A stretch of 41,616 nucleotides of DNA from an uncultured bacterium (GCA_949300515.1 CASGEP010000025.1:1-41616), one strand, 5' to 3'. Shown: positions 7,369 through 16,327, counted from the first letter of the stretch. Notes: generated from the letters alone by a model not told the origin. Made by a program: numbers and translations.

Positions 7369-9084
7369 ATGCAAAATTTAGCCATACTTACAAATACCGC
7401 AAATACCCAGCCAACGGACGACTTAACTTTATTAAGTCAAAACTGCAACACGGAAAACCTTATAAGCAAAGGACAGGATTTCTTAAAAGTTCTAAACGGT
7501 ACTGATAAAAACTACAACGGCAGCGTTGAAAGAAACTACCGCCAAAACGCAGACAGAAGGGGCCTAAGAGAAACACAAACCCAAAGGCAAAATACAGCGG
7601 ATACAAACGAAGTTAAAGATACAGCCGGTAAAAGAAGCGAAGAAACGGATAAATTCGCGCAGAGCGAACAGAGCCGAAACGATAACAAAAACGCCCAAAG
7701 TACGAATGACAACAAAAACGAAACAAACACATCCGCACAAAAAGATGACAAAAAGACACTTGATGAAGTTAAAGCCCATGGTGTAAAAGAATATATCGAA
7801 GAAACGGCACAGGGTACAAATACAAAAGTTCTTGACAGTAATGAAGTCATTCAGGAGGCTGTAAATAAAATCAACAATTTAATCGAAACATCACTCGACG
7901 GACAATTAAACCTTGAAGATGTCGAAGCACTAAAGAGTGCACTTGAAGAAATTCAAACCAAAATAAACAACAATGAAATTGTCGTAAGCGAAGAAACAAA
8001 ACAAATGCTTTCCGACACACTAAACAATCTGTTAAGCCAGAACCCCGCAGACCTTGCCGTAGCCGAGCTTCAAAAAGACTTAAAACAGTTAGCAAAGGAC
8101 ATTGAGGCAAGCGCATTTAAAGCGGGTTCACAAATAAAACTCGAAGAAGAAAACGCAAACCCGAGCAGAGGGCTGGAACTTAATGTTCAGGATAATCTCA
8201 CACAAAAAGAAAGTGTAAAAAAGGAAACAGCAGACAAAAATACAACACAAAATGCATCCGCTTCCCAATCCGCTGTAAATGTGTCATCACAGGTTAGAGA
8301 AACTCAAAGCGTTGAAAACGGCGAAAAAATCGACATTGAACAGGAAATACTCGATGAAATGAATGTTCAGGTCGACGAAGTGTCATCTTCTCAAACTTCT
8401 ACAAGTTCAAACAATCAAAGTTTTACAACCGCACAGGATGAAGTTATAAAACTCCAGATTGAAAATGCCGATTCCGATTCAACAACACCCGTAACTTTTG
8501 CTTTTGATAAAACAATTAAACCCGCTAATAATACTAATTCCCGAATACGTATGGAAGGGCTTACAAAAGAGCTTAATGCAAATGACATATTAAACCAAAT
8601 CGGCTCAAAATTTGAACAGTTAAAAGACGGCTCAAGTACAAAAATCACAATGACCCTTCGTCCAAATGACCTTGGCAGGGTAACAATTGAGCTTTTATCA
8701 AATGCAAACGGAATATCAACAAATATCATTGCTCAAAATTCGCAGGTCAAAGAGCTCCTTGACAAAAATCTTGATATTTTAAAACAGCAGTTGGTATCTC
8801 AGGGTATAAACGTTCAAAGCGTACAAATTAAAACCGTAGAACAAAACTCGCAAACAGGTCTTAACAATAACGGCTACGGAAGCGGAAACGATAACCGCGA
8901 ACAAAATCAAAGCGGCGCAAACAGCGGAAATAACGGTCAAAACAGCCAAAATAAGCAGCAGGGAAGCGAAAATTTCAAATTTAATCAATCAAACATAATA
9001 GAAAATGCCGACTTTGAAAACGCTCATCACAGTGCAACGGCGAGTATAAACACACTGAGAGGCAAAATCAGTTACAATCTTTAA
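7369..9084 (+). CDS. fliK: Flagellar hook-length control protein FliK
   Basis: A 571-residue protein with the two-part FliK plan. Residues 1 to about 400 are low-complexity and hydrophilic, rich in Asn, Gln, Thr, Lys and Glu, consistent with an unfolded ruler secreted through the hook. The C-terminal switch domain (about 405-485, Flg_hook/PF02120) shows ITMTLRPNDLGRVTIELLS and the later LKQQLVSQGINVQSVQIKT. An Asn/Gln/Gly/Ser-rich tail follows. FliK measures hook length and makes FlhB change export specificity. The ATG abuts the fliJ stop. Its place between fliJ and flgD matches the common order in other bacteria. Confidence 0.87.
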   Translation: MQNLAILTNTANTQPTDDLTLLSQNCNTENLISKGQDFLKVLNGTDKNYNGSVERNYRQNADRRGLRETQTQRQNTADTNEVKDTAGKRSEETDKFAQSEQSRNDNKNAQSTNDNKNETNTSAQKDDKKTLDEVKAHGVKEYIEETAQGTNTKVLDSNEVIQEAVNKINNLIETSLDGQLNLEDVEALKSALEEIQTKINNNEIVVSEETKQMLSDTLNNLLSQNPADLAVAELQKDLKQLAKDIEASAFKAGSQIKLEEENANPSRGLELNVQDNLTQKESVKKETADKNTTQNASASQSAVNVSSQVRETQSVENGEKIDIEQEILDEMNVQVDEVSSSQTSTSSNNQSFTTAQDEVIKLQIENADSDSTTPVTFAFDKTIKPANNTNSRIRMEGLTKELNANDILNQIGSKFEQLKDGSSTKITMTLRPNDLGRVTIELLSNANGISTNIIAQNSQVKELLDKNLDILKQQLVSQGINVQSVQIKTVEQNSQTGLNNNGYGSGNDNREQNQSGANSGNNGQNSQNKQQGSENFKFNQSNIIENADFENAHHSATASINTLRGKISYNL

Positions 9085-9102
9085 AAACCATAAGGAGATG
9101 TA

Positions 9103-9741
9103 ATGTCATCAAGCATTATAAGTGAAATTACAAACATGCAAAACTGGACTTCGCAGCAGGAAGCCCTGAAAGCAAAAACAGAAGGAACAAGCAATGAGCT
9201 TGACCAGGATATGTTTTTAAAACTTATGCTGGAACAGCTTAAATACCAAGACCCGCTGGATCCTATGAGCAATCAGGATTTCTTGGCTCAACAGGCACAA
9301 TTTACACAGCTCGAACAGCTCACCCAATTAACAGAAACAATCGAAGCTAACAGCGGCTTAACGCAAGGCATGGATTTAATCGGAAAAGAGGTAACGCTTA
9401 TGGATCCCGATGATCCGGAGGCAACAATAACGGGTGTTGTTGAAGAAGCAGTATTTTATCAGAACGGCTGCGCAATAAAAATTGACGGCAAAGAATACCC
9501 CGCAGGGCTTATTCTAAGCGCAAGAGAACCGTCGGGCAGCAGCAGCTCATCTTCAAGCGAAGACAGTAGCAGCCAAACGGAAGCGGTTGAGGTTACACAG
9601 GATAGCACGGATAAAAGCGCAAGCAGCGATAACTCAATTGCCGAAAAAGCAAAAAGCGTATTCAGCAGCGCCGCAACAGTATCAAAAACTGCGGCAGCAT
9701 TTTCATATATCGGCGACTTGTTTAGTGAATTAACAAAATAA
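9103..9741 (+). CDS. flgD: Flagellar hook capping protein FlgD
   Basis: A 212-residue hook-cap scaffold needed for polymerising FlgE at the hook tip. The conserved N-terminus is clear: DMFLKLMLEQLKYQDPLDPM followed by NQDFLAQQAQFTQLEQL (about 30-72). A short beta region around residues 90-145 (GKEVTLMDP to GKEYPAG) corresponds to the small barrel of the family. The full Ig-like domain of enteric FlgD seems absent; instead there is a Ser-rich linker (about 145-185) and a helical end. AAGGAG precedes the ATG. It lies 18 bases after fliK and 24 bases before flgE. Confidence 0.87.
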   Translation: MSSSIISEITNMQNWTSQQEALKAKTEGTSNELDQDMFLKLMLEQLKYQDPLDPMSNQDFLAQQAQFTQLEQLTQLTETIEANSGLTQGMDLIGKEVTLMDPDDPEATITGVVEEAVFYQNGCAIKIDGKEYPAGLILSAREPSGSSSSSSSEDSSSQTEAVEVTQDSTDKSASSDNSIAEKAKSVFSSAATVSKTAAAFSYIGDLFSELTK

Positions 9742-9765
9742 AATCAAGGGAGGAGAAAAAACTAA

Positions 9766-11121
9766 ATGTCACAAGCGATGTACACGGCAATGTCAGGCAT
9801 TAACGCAAACCAGCTGCACATAAATGTAGTTGCGGATAACATTGCAAACTTAAATACCACAGCATTTAAAGAATCACAAATGACTTTTAAAGATGTATGG
9901 TATCAAACACGAACAACGGGAAGTGCACCCACAGGCAACCTCGGCGGTACAAACCCGTTTCAAATAGGTGTTGGTACAACTGTTGCGGGTATTTCGCGTA
10001 ACTGGGCGGCAAATAACATAAACACAACAGGCAGGGATACAGACCTTGCGCTTCAGGGTAATGGCTTCTTTACTGTTATGGACGCGGAAGGAAGCATATT
10101 CTTGACCCGTGACGGCAGTTTTGACCTTGATGCAAACGGCAACCTTGTGACATCTATGGGCTATAAAGTTCTGGGTACAAACTCTGACTACTCTATGAGC
10201 GCAACTGAGGTACCCATATACATCCCTCAAACAATTAGAGCGGGAGCCTATGCTCAACCGCAAGGTATTCTTGCAAACAAAGATGTATCACAACTTAACG
10301 GCACAGACGGAGCTATAACAGCCGGAACATTTACAATAACACCTACAGTAGGCGGAGTTGAACAAACACCTATTGAAGTTTCAATTTCAGGCACAGGCAC
10401 TGTACAAAATATGATAAATGAGATTAATGCGGATTTAGCGGGTCAAAATATAACTTGTGAACTTGTTGACGGCGCAATAACCTTCAAAACGGCAGGCAAT
10501 GTAGAAAAAATAAGATTTACCTCGGGTTCATCAAACTTTGTTGATCAAACAGACATCGCACTTCAGGCGGATGGAACAGGCGAATATACTTCAAAAACAA
10601 TTGACTACAAAGTAGATATTAACCCCGGTGATGGCAGTAAAGATGCGATGATATTTAAAAGCATGTCTGTCGGAAGCAACGGTATTATAACCGCAACATA
10701 CGATAACGGGGATTCAATAACGGTTTGGGAAGACCCCGATGACGGTTCAAGACTTTTTAAATACACTACCGCATCAGGAGTTGAAATTCTCGGCCCAAAT
10801 GACGTTACGGCACATCCTGCCGTGTTGGTTCCGGAAAATCTTCAAATTCAGTGTGCAACGGTCAGAAACTACGAAGGACTTGTCGGCCAGGGCAACAACC
10901 TTTACAGCACAGGCCCCGATACGGGTGATGTAATTTTCTCATGCGGCAATGATAACGGTATCGGAGCCGTGGTATCAGGAGGGCTTGAAGCTTCAAACGT
11001 TGACCTGTCAAGACAATTCTCGAATATGATTATGGCTCAGCGCGGTATCGAAGCAAATTCAAGAGTATTTGACACCGCAAACAGTATTTTACAAACCCTT
11101 GTGTATCTTGGAAGAGGCTAG
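9766..11121 (+). CDS. flgE: Flagellar hook protein FlgE
   Basis: A 451-residue member of the rod/hook family. The N-terminal D0 helix is MSQAMYTAMSGINANQLHIN followed by the signature VVADNIANLNTTAFK; the C-terminal D0 helix contains SNVDLSRQFSNMIMAQRGIE, N-S-R-V-F-D-T-A-N and ILQTLVYLGRG. These helices pack in the hook core. The middle (about 90-370) is a variable beta-rich surface part. Length and position directly after flgD favour the hook protein FlgE over rod proteins FlgF/FlgG. GGGAGGAG precedes the ATG. A terminator follows, so this is the last gene of the fliJ-fliK-flgD-flgE unit. Confidence 0.87.
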   Translation: MSQAMYTAMSGINANQLHINVVADNIANLNTTAFKESQMTFKDVWYQTRTTGSAPTGNLGGTNPFQIGVGTTVAGISRNWAANNINTTGRDTDLALQGNGFFTVMDAEGSIFLTRDGSFDLDANGNLVTSMGYKVLGTNSDYSMSATEVPIYIPQTIRAGAYAQPQGILANKDVSQLNGTDGAITAGTFTITPTVGGVEQTPIEVSISGTGTVQNMINEINADLAGQNITCELVDGAITFKTAGNVEKIRFTSGSSNFVDQTDIALQADGTGEYTSKTIDYKVDINPGDGSKDAMIFKSMSVGSNGIITATYDNGDSITVWEDPDDGSRLFKYTTASGVEILGPNDVTAHPAVLVPENLQIQCATVRNYEGLVGQGNNLYSTGPDTGDVIFSCGNDNGIGAVVSGGLEASNVDLSRQFSNMIMAQRGIEANSRVFDTANSILQTLVYLGRG

Positions 11122-11152
11122 TAAACAGTTTACATTCCAACTTTTTTAACCG

Positions 11153-11184
11153 GTCCGGATGAATCAGCAATCCGGACTTTTTAT
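11153..11184 (+). terminator. Rho-independent terminator after flgE
   Basis: Eight-base-pair stem GTCCGGAT (11153-11160) and ATCCGGAC (11170-11177), nine-base loop, then TTTTTATTTT. It ends the flagellar block. The stop of the convergent decarboxylase gene falls inside the T tract, so that transcript would run into the same hairpin. Confidence 0.9.
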
Positions 11185-12638
11185 TTTACAAGCACATCTA
11201 TCTCGCTAAAGTCGCTTAAATAAGGCAAGTGTTCTTCACTTATCAACTCGCCCGGTAAAAGAACCGAAATCCCCGGAGGGCAAAGTGCAATTACCTCGGC
11301 ACAAACTCTGCCTATTGCATCTTCTTTTTTAATGCGCTCTTTCTTTGAAAAATAAGCTTCTCTCGGGCTCATAACTACTTTCGGTGCGGTTAGAGGCATA
11401 AATTTTATACCTTCAAGATAAGCTAAATCTGGATAATTTGAAACGGCAATTTTTCTTAATGCCGCTAAAAGTACGTCAAATTCTTCTTTTGTGTTGCCGA
11501 TGTTTGAAAGTATCAAAATACCCTCATCCGAAGCACTTTCAATCTCGATTTGAAAATCAAGCTCCAAAATACTCTCGAGGCGCTTTCCGCTCAAACCGTC
11601 CACTTTTAAAAATATTTTTGTAATATCAAATCTTACATTACTTTTGGAATTTAAAACCCTGACACCGTCTATCTTTGCAGCTTCACTTCTAAAGTAAAGA
11701 GCGTTATCAATGGCGTTATTTATTGCTTGTGCGCCTTTAGATGAGGACAGATAAGCCCTTGCGGCGTCTAAGCTTGTTAAAAGAAGAAGGGACGGGCTTG
11801 TTGTATGTAAAAGTTTTAGGGCATGTTCGACTTTATGGATATCAAACTTTGAATTTTTTGAAATATGAAGCATGGAACTCTGCGTCATTGAGCCGCCCGT
11901 TTTGTGCAGGGAATGAACAACCGCATCCGCTCCGCATTTAAGGGCGGATTTTGGAAGAATATCGGAAAAATTCCACAGACATCCATGTGCCTCATCAACA
12001 ATCAGAGGTACGTCAAACTCATGGCAAACGTGCGAAATCGCCTCTATGTCAGATACTACACCCTCATAAGTCGGGTTTGTAACCCACACAAGTGAAACAT
12101 CGGAATTGTTTTCAAGGCATTTCCTTAAACTTATCGCATCTAAAGAACCGTATATTGCCCAGTCATCAAGTTTTTTGGGCATTATCCAATTCGGATTTGC
12201 GCCCGATATAATCATGCCCGAGAGCACCGAGCGGTGGCAATTTCTTCCGATTGCAATTTTATCATCCGGTTTTGTGAGCGCAAAAGCAAGCGCCAGATTG
12301 GCAATTGTCGAGCCGCCGGTTAAAAAGAATGTTCTTTTTGAGCCGAAAGCCTCTGCTGCAAGCCTTTGAGCCTCATCTATAACGCCTGTTGAGGGAAAAA
12401 GCGTACCTAAATTATCAAATTCATCCGTCGTATCGATGTTTAGGGCATTAACACCTATTAGAGAAGCAAAATCATCATAAACACCCTGTCCTCTGTTGTG
12501 CCCTGGAATATGAAAGCCCGTGCAGGGATTTTCTTTATACCTTCTCATTGCATCGACAAGCGGAGCATATGCGCCCTTTTGAGTATCAAATGCTTCTTCT
12601 TTAAAACTTATTAAATTTTTATCGCCGTAGTTTTTCAT
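11181..12638 (-). CDS. Orn/Lys/Arg-family PLP decarboxylase
   Basis: About 485 residues, fold-type I PLP enzyme of the short Orn/Lys/Arg decarboxylase class (as in B. subtilis SpeA/YaaO). Seen: FHIPGHNRGQG (substrate/PLP entry), FFLTGGSTIANLALA, DEAHG (PLP-ring Asp) and HSLHKTGGSMTQSSMLH, whose Lys carries PLP. A C-terminal lobe with CPPGISVLLPGE is also typical. The product would be cadaverine, putrescine or agmatine; the substrate cannot be read. The frame is open to 12689, but a TATAAT-like -10 on the minus strand (12649-12654) makes 12638 (ATG AAA AAC) or 12644 more likely starts. No Shine-Dalgarno is seen, so the mRNA may be nearly leaderless. Confidence 0.87.
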   Translation of the reverse strand: MKNYGDKNLISFKEEAFDTQKGAYAPLVDAMRRYKENPCTGFHIPGHNRGQGVYDDFASLIGVNALNIDTTDEFDNLGTLFPSTGVIDEAQRLAAEAFGSKRTFFLTGGSTIANLALAFALTKPDDKIAIGRNCHRSVLSGMIISGANPNWIMPKKLDDWAIYGSLDAISLRKCLENNSDVSLVWVTNPTYEGVVSDIEAISHVCHEFDVPLIVDEAHGCLWNFSDILPKSALKCGADAVVHSLHKTGGSMTQSSMLHISKNSKFDIHKVEHALKLLHTTSPSLLLLTSLDAARAYLSSSKGAQAINNAIDNALYFRSEAAKIDGVRVLNSKSNVRFDITKIFLKVDGLSGKRLESILELDFQIEIESASDEGILILSNIGNTKEEFDVLLAALRKIAVSNYPDLAYLEGIKFMPLTAPKVVMSPREAYFSKKERIKKEDAIGRVCAEVIALCPPGISVLLPGELISEEHLPYLSDFSEIDVLVK

Positions 12639-12731
12639 TTTCATAAATATTATATACATAAAAACAAAAAAATTTATATTTTTGCGCAAAAAATTTTTTC
12701 TACATGTTTTGTATGAAAAAGTGTTATTTCG

Positions 12732-12760
12732 TTGTTTCGTGTTTTGAAAAATGATATAAT
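12732..12760 (+). promoter_or_regulatory. Candidate sigma70 promoter for the small gene at 12792
   Basis: TTGTTT (12732-12737), a 17-base spacer, then a perfect TATAAT (12755-12760) with an upstream TG two bases before it (extended -10). The predicted start near 12767 leaves a 25-base leader holding AAGGAA before the ATG. Confidence 0.6.
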
Positions 12761-12791
12761 CGCTTAAAACGAGGTATAAGGAACATAATCT

Positions 12792-13124
12792 ATGGTCGAT
12801 AACCGTTCTGCAGGTTTCTTTGGAATAGGCGGCAGTTTTAACTTTAAATCAGGCGACATTTCGGGAACCGCGGCAAAAACTTCGGATGAAAAAAACGGAC
12901 AGGGCGGCGAATATTTTGCCCAGGGTCAAGCATTTGAAGAAGATGAAAACTTCAAACAGGAACCCTATGTGGATCGCTCCGCAGTTCTTCGTGCTTCGCT
13001 TGACTCGCTTGCAACACTTAACGCGGCGAGTATAGGAAAAAGAAAAAAAGCAAAACCAAAACCCGAAAAAAAGAAAAACAAAAAAGACCTTGTAATATCG
13101 GAAGAAGAATCTCAAAAAGAATAA
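12792..13124 (+). CDS. Small hydrophilic protein of unknown function with Lys-rich tail
   Basis: A 110-residue protein that I do not recognise. It begins with a Gly/Phe-rich stretch (AGFFGIGGSFNFKSGD), continues with acidic and Gln-rich sequence, has one probable helix (about 57-80, AVLRASLDSLATLNAASIG) and then a strongly basic tail (KRKKAKPKPEKKKNKK) ending acidic. There is no signal peptide or membrane segment. It has its own good promoter, a ribosome site (AAGGAA) and its own terminator, which together support a real, monocistronic gene. The basic tail would suit nucleic acid or ribosome contact, but that is a guess. Confidence 0.65.
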   Translation: MVDNRSAGFFGIGGSFNFKSGDISGTAAKTSDEKNGQGGEYFAQGQAFEEDENFKQEPYVDRSAVLRASLDSLATLNAASIGKRKKAKPKPEKKKNKKDLVISEEESQKE

Positions 13125-13149
13125 ACCGCCCTAAATGCAGGGCGGTTTT
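13123..13149 (+). terminator. Rho-independent terminator after the small gene
   Basis: Perfect ten-base-pair stem AAACCGCCCT (13123-13132) and AGGGCGGTTT (13139-13148), six-base loop, then TTTTAAGTTTATTTT. It begins within the stop codon of the small gene. The convergent membrane-protein gene ends at 13159, so it may be shared. Confidence 0.9.
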
Positions 13150-13158
13150 AAGTTTATT

Positions 13159-13998
13159 TTATACTTTAGTTATTCTTTTATACATCATTGTAAAAACATA
13201 CATGTAAAGCGGGAGCAATAACAATGTTGCAATACCCAATATAAAATCTATGGGACCAACTGCATACACGGGTGCATTTAAAAGGCCGCAAATTATTGCG
13301 GCAAGATATGCCAAAGCTTTAAAGCCCAATGACGAAATAATACACAGGGCAACCAGCAATCCGAAGGCAAAAAACGCATTTTTACCGCGCATATATTTTA
13401 AAGATGCCCCAAAAGCTTCTCTGGGAGATTTATCAGGCTCAAATACAAAAACCTGAGACACAAGAGAAATTTTTACGGAATATATAACATAAATCAAGAT
13501 ATATACTAAAATAAGGATTTGTATTACCGTCATTGCGATTGCGGTAATGCTTAGCAGACAAACAATATTTAACAAAAAGTGCGAAGTAAAGATAATCACA
13601 CCCGGCAGCGCAGTCCACAATAGCGTTTTAATATACTGCGCTTTTCTTTTTGCCAGTTTATTTTTATATATTTCATAGTTAAAACCTAAATTCTTATCGT
13701 AATCATCACATGCAAGACAGTAGCAGGGCATAAGCATTATATACTTATAGACGCCCGCACACACTACAATCGTGCCGACCGTAAGTGATAGCAAAATATA
13801 GGGTATATAAGGCAAAAGCGCATCATCTCTCAACCCTAAAACCTGAGTTATATAATACCCCGGGGCAATAGCCAAAACACTTCCTAAAAGCTGCAAAAAC
13901 ACCGAAGGAAACATTGTTTTAAACAAAACCCGAAAATTCTTTGCAAAAAATACGAAAGAGTCCATTATAATATTGAAAAACAAATACTTACTATCCAC
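13159..13998 (-). CDS. Polytopic membrane protein of unknown function
   Basis: A 279-residue integral membrane protein with about six hydrophobic helices (roughly residues 33-52, 63-85, 127-150, 155-180, 210-235, 245-272). Between helices 2 and 3 lies a basic cytoplasmic stretch (YKNKLAKRKAQYIK), and SPREAFGASLKYMRG resembles the amphipathic segment of DUF975- or YciC-like membrane proteins, where a repeated A-F-x-x-S-x-x-x-x-x-G motif is common. No catalytic motif is apparent. The start is GTG (13996-13998), supported by AAAGGAG six bases upstream. It is divergent from the damaged PHP gene and convergent with the small gene. Confidence 0.7.
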   Translation of the reverse strand: MDSKYLFFNIIMDSFVFFAKNFRVLFKTMFPSVFLQLLGSVLAIAPGYYITQVLGLRDDALLPYIPYILLSLTVGTIVVCAGVYKYIMLMPCYCLACDDYDKNLGFNYEIYKNKLAKRKAQYIKTLLWTALPGVIIFTSHFLLNIVCLLSITAIAMTVIQILILVYILIYVIYSVKISLVSQVFVFEPDKSPREAFGASLKYMRGKNAFFAFGLLVALCIISSLGFKALAYLAAIICGLLNAPVYAVGPIDFILGIATLLLLPLYMYVFTMMYKRITKV

Positions 13999-14067
13999 GT
14001 CACACTCCTTTAAATTTATGTTATTATATACTTTATCAGATTGAAAAGGATAAAAGCAATAATATTA

Positions 14068-14659
14068 ATGAATGTTAAGGATAGAATAAATTCAATCAAG
14101 TCACAGCTGTGAATTTGAGAGCCTTGTTGAACAAGGTAAACTTTTAAAGCTTGAACATATGTCAATTGTAGACCACAACAGCGTTGAAGGCTGGAGGGGT
14201 TTTAACATCAAAGATTACGATTTTTTAATAACGGGCGTAGAATTTGACTGCTTTTACAAAGGCTCTCTCCTGCATATTCTGGGGTACGGAATAGACCCTA
14301 ACCACCCTGATATTTTAGACATATGCGCAAAATCCAAAAAAGAAACACAGTACGATATTGTAAGACTGTTTAAATCCCGCCACCCGAAAAAAGTAATAGA
14401 TGCCATACACAACGCCGGCGGAATAGCTGTGTTCGCGCACCCGTGCTGCTGCTGGGTAATAAATCTGGATGCTTACACAAAAAGCCTTAAAAACCTCGGG
14501 CTGGACGGCATTGAAGTATATTACCCCTACAAACGCCACAGAGGGATTATAAAATTTCATTCAAGAAAGAAAATTAAAGATATCGCCCTTAAATACAACC
14601 TTATAATAACGGGCGGAACAGACGAGCACGGCTCTTTAATCAGGCAATATGCGAATTAA
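14068..14659 (+). pseudogene. PHP-domain phosphoesterase, 5' end frameshifted
   Basis: From 14159 the frame encodes 166 residues of a PHP-domain metal phosphoesterase (PF02811): VDHNSVEGW (the usual TDH-N/D motif), GVEFDC, IHNAGGIAVFAHPC, GIEVYYP and GGTDEHGS, all metal-site or core motifs. In-frame sequence back to 14090 (CEFESLVEQGKLLKLEH) still aligns to the family, but there is no start codon and a stop lies at 14087-14089. The expected N-terminal HxH metal motif is missing. A second frame starts at ATG 14068 (MNVKDRINSIKSQL) and ends at 14110-14112, overlapping the first; one frame change would join them. I therefore read it as a decayed or frameshifted gene. A short protein from ATG 14159 would lack two metal ligands. 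Confidence 0.6.
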
Positions 14660-15758
14660 TTTCCTTTTGAAGATAGCTGTACTTTTCGTAGTATTCTTCG
14701 GGATTTTCTTTCGCCGCTTTTATTGTGTCGCCAAGTCTGATAAAAAGCTCTGCTAAATTAGGGTCAAATTGCGTACCCGCACATTTTTTTATCTCCTCAA
14801 TCGCAACTTCATGCTCGAGCGCTTTTCTGTATGAGCGCGTAGAGGTCATGGCATCGTAAGTATCTGCAAGAGCAATAATTCTTGCCGAAAGCGGAATTTC
14901 TTCCCCTTTTAAATGTTCGGGATAGCCGCTTCCGTCCCACTTTTCATGGTGAGCCTTGAGCCAGTTGCTTATTCCGTTAAGCTTTTTAATACTTGAAATC
15001 AGTTTTTCGGAGTTTTCCGGATGGGATTTCATAATTGCAAATTCTTCATCCGTTAATTTTCCGGGTTTGCACAAAATGCTCTGGGGAATGGCGATTTTGC
15101 CTATATCGTGCAAAAGACCCGCCATTTCGATTTCCTCAAGCGTGTTGTCGTCAAGTCCCAGTTCTTTTGCAAGGATTAAAGAATACAAAGTCACACGCAG
15201 TGAATGCCCGTGAGTATAGGGGTCTTTTGCATCAAGCGCCGAGGATATTGACTTAATCGTTTTATAAAATAATTCTCTTAAATCCGTCAATATTGCCGAT
15301 TTTGAACTTGCAAGGTCAAATTTATCCAGCCCGTTTTCTATGACCTGCTGCAGCTCCTGAGGATCAAAAGGTTTTAACATGTACTGAAAAAGATTACATT
15401 TATTGACCGCATCCATCAGTATTTCAATGTCACTGAAGCCTGTTAAAAGAATTTTTATCACATCGGGCGAGATTTCATTTGCTTTTTCCAAAAACTCCGT
15501 ACCTTCCATAACAGGCATCTTATGGTCAGAAACTATAAGCGACACTCTGTCTACATTGTTTCGCAAAACATCAAGCCCCTCTTTTCCGTTTGTCGCGGTC
15601 AATATGTTATACTTGCCGCGAAGGGTTCGTTTTAAGAGCTGCAAATTATTTACCTCGTCATCTACAAGCAAAACGGTGTGTGCGTTTTTGGAATGATTTG
15701 TTTGCAGAAGATCATCAATATTATTTAAGAATAGTTCATTCTCCATATTTAGCGACAT
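14640..15758 (-). CDS. Response regulator with HD-GYP output domain
   Basis: A 372-residue two-domain protein. The receiver (about 27-145) has the acidic pair DD33-34, phospho-acceptor Asp78 in VSDHKMP and the conserved Lys in MLKPFD. After a helical linker comes an HD-GYP domain: HGHSLRVTLY, LLHDIGKIAIP, KSHPE and HHEKWDGSGYP, then ARIIALADTYDAMTS. HD-GYP domains hydrolyse cyclic di-GMP, so the protein probably links a sensor kinase to motility or surface behaviour. I chose ATG 15758, six bases after GAGG; a TTG at 15770 keeps the frame but overlaps that ribosome site. No kinase is adjacent. Its 3' end overlaps the convergent PHP gene by 20 bases. Confidence 0.9.
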   Translation of the reverse strand: MSLNMENELFLNNIDDLLQTNHSKNAHTVLLVDDEVNNLQLLKRTLRGKYNILTATNGKEGLDVLRNNVDRVSLIVSDHKMPVMEGTEFLEKANEISPDVIKILLTGFSDIEILMDAVNKCNLFQYMLKPFDPQELQQVIENGLDKFDLASSKSAILTDLRELFYKTIKSISSALDAKDPYTHGHSLRVTLYSLILAKELGLDDNTLEEIEMAGLLHDIGKIAIPQSILCKPGKLTDEEFAIMKSHPENSEKLISSIKKLNGISNWLKAHHEKWDGSGYPEHLKGEEIPLSARIIALADTYDAMTSTRSYRKALEHEVAIEEIKKCAGTQFDPNLAELFIRLGDTIKAAKENPEEYYEKYSYLQKEINSHIA

Positions 15759-15835
15759 AACTAACCTCAAGTATACAAGGTCGTTATCGGCAGAAAAGAA
15801 AAAAACTTTAATAAATTTAATAAAAATTAATAAAT

Positions 15836-16327
15836 TTAGTCGCCCAATTTTTGAGGTTGAAATTCTTCGATAACTTTATCGTCCAAACCCTTTGTCACAA
15901 GGTCCGTAACAACCCTTACTCCCGCGACCATAAGCGCGTAGATGACAATATTTTCTTTATTTGTTTTTAAAATCTCAAGCGCATCTTTAAATTTCATTTT
16001 CTTAAGCAGGATAGAAAGTTCTTTGAGTTTCATTGTGGGAACATTGAAAAACTTTTTAAAACCTGCAACAGCAAAAGCAATAGAGGCTAATTTGCCGCTT
16101 GTTCTCTCAAGTTTACCCTGTTTGCCGTCGCCTTTTCTGTTTGGAAGCAGAGAAAAGGTGCTAAAAGCACCGGCACTTAAAATTGCAAGAGGCAGGGCAT
16201 TTTTGGCATTTGCCCGTACTACCGGATTTTTAAAGGACTCTTGCGCCAGTTCACGCGCGCAGCCTAAGGCTGTTTTTGCACCCGAGTAAAAATTTTTACC
16301 AACATCAATAATTTTGGCAACTTCCAT
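15836..16327 (-). CDS. Protein of unknown function with hydrophobic segments
   Basis: A 163-residue basic protein not recognised. Three moderately hydrophobic stretches are seen (about 48-67, LPLAILSAGAFSTFSLLP; 83-98, LASIAFAVAGFKKFF; 128-147, NIVIYALMVAGVRVVTDLV), separated by Lys-rich helices. It could be a small membrane or membrane-associated protein. The frame opens at 16390, but ATG 16327 is preceded by AAAGAGG at six to seven bases and is the likely start. It follows a terminator that ends the upstream gene on the same strand, so it is probably transcribed on its own. Codon use looks like the neighbours. Confidence 0.65.
   Translation of the reverse strand: MEVAKIIDVGKNFYSGAKTALGCARELAQESFKNPVVRANAKNALPLAILSAGAFSTFSLLPNRKGDGKQGKLERTSGKLASIAFAVAGFKKFFNVPTMKLKELSILLKKMKFKDALEILKTNKENIVIYALMVAGVRVVTDLVTKGLDDKVIEEFQPQKLGD

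Noticed and set aside
7536-7850. Minus-strand open frames opposite fliK
   Set aside because: They arise from the low-complexity A-rich fliK sequence; Cys/Phe/Leu-rich translations without family features.
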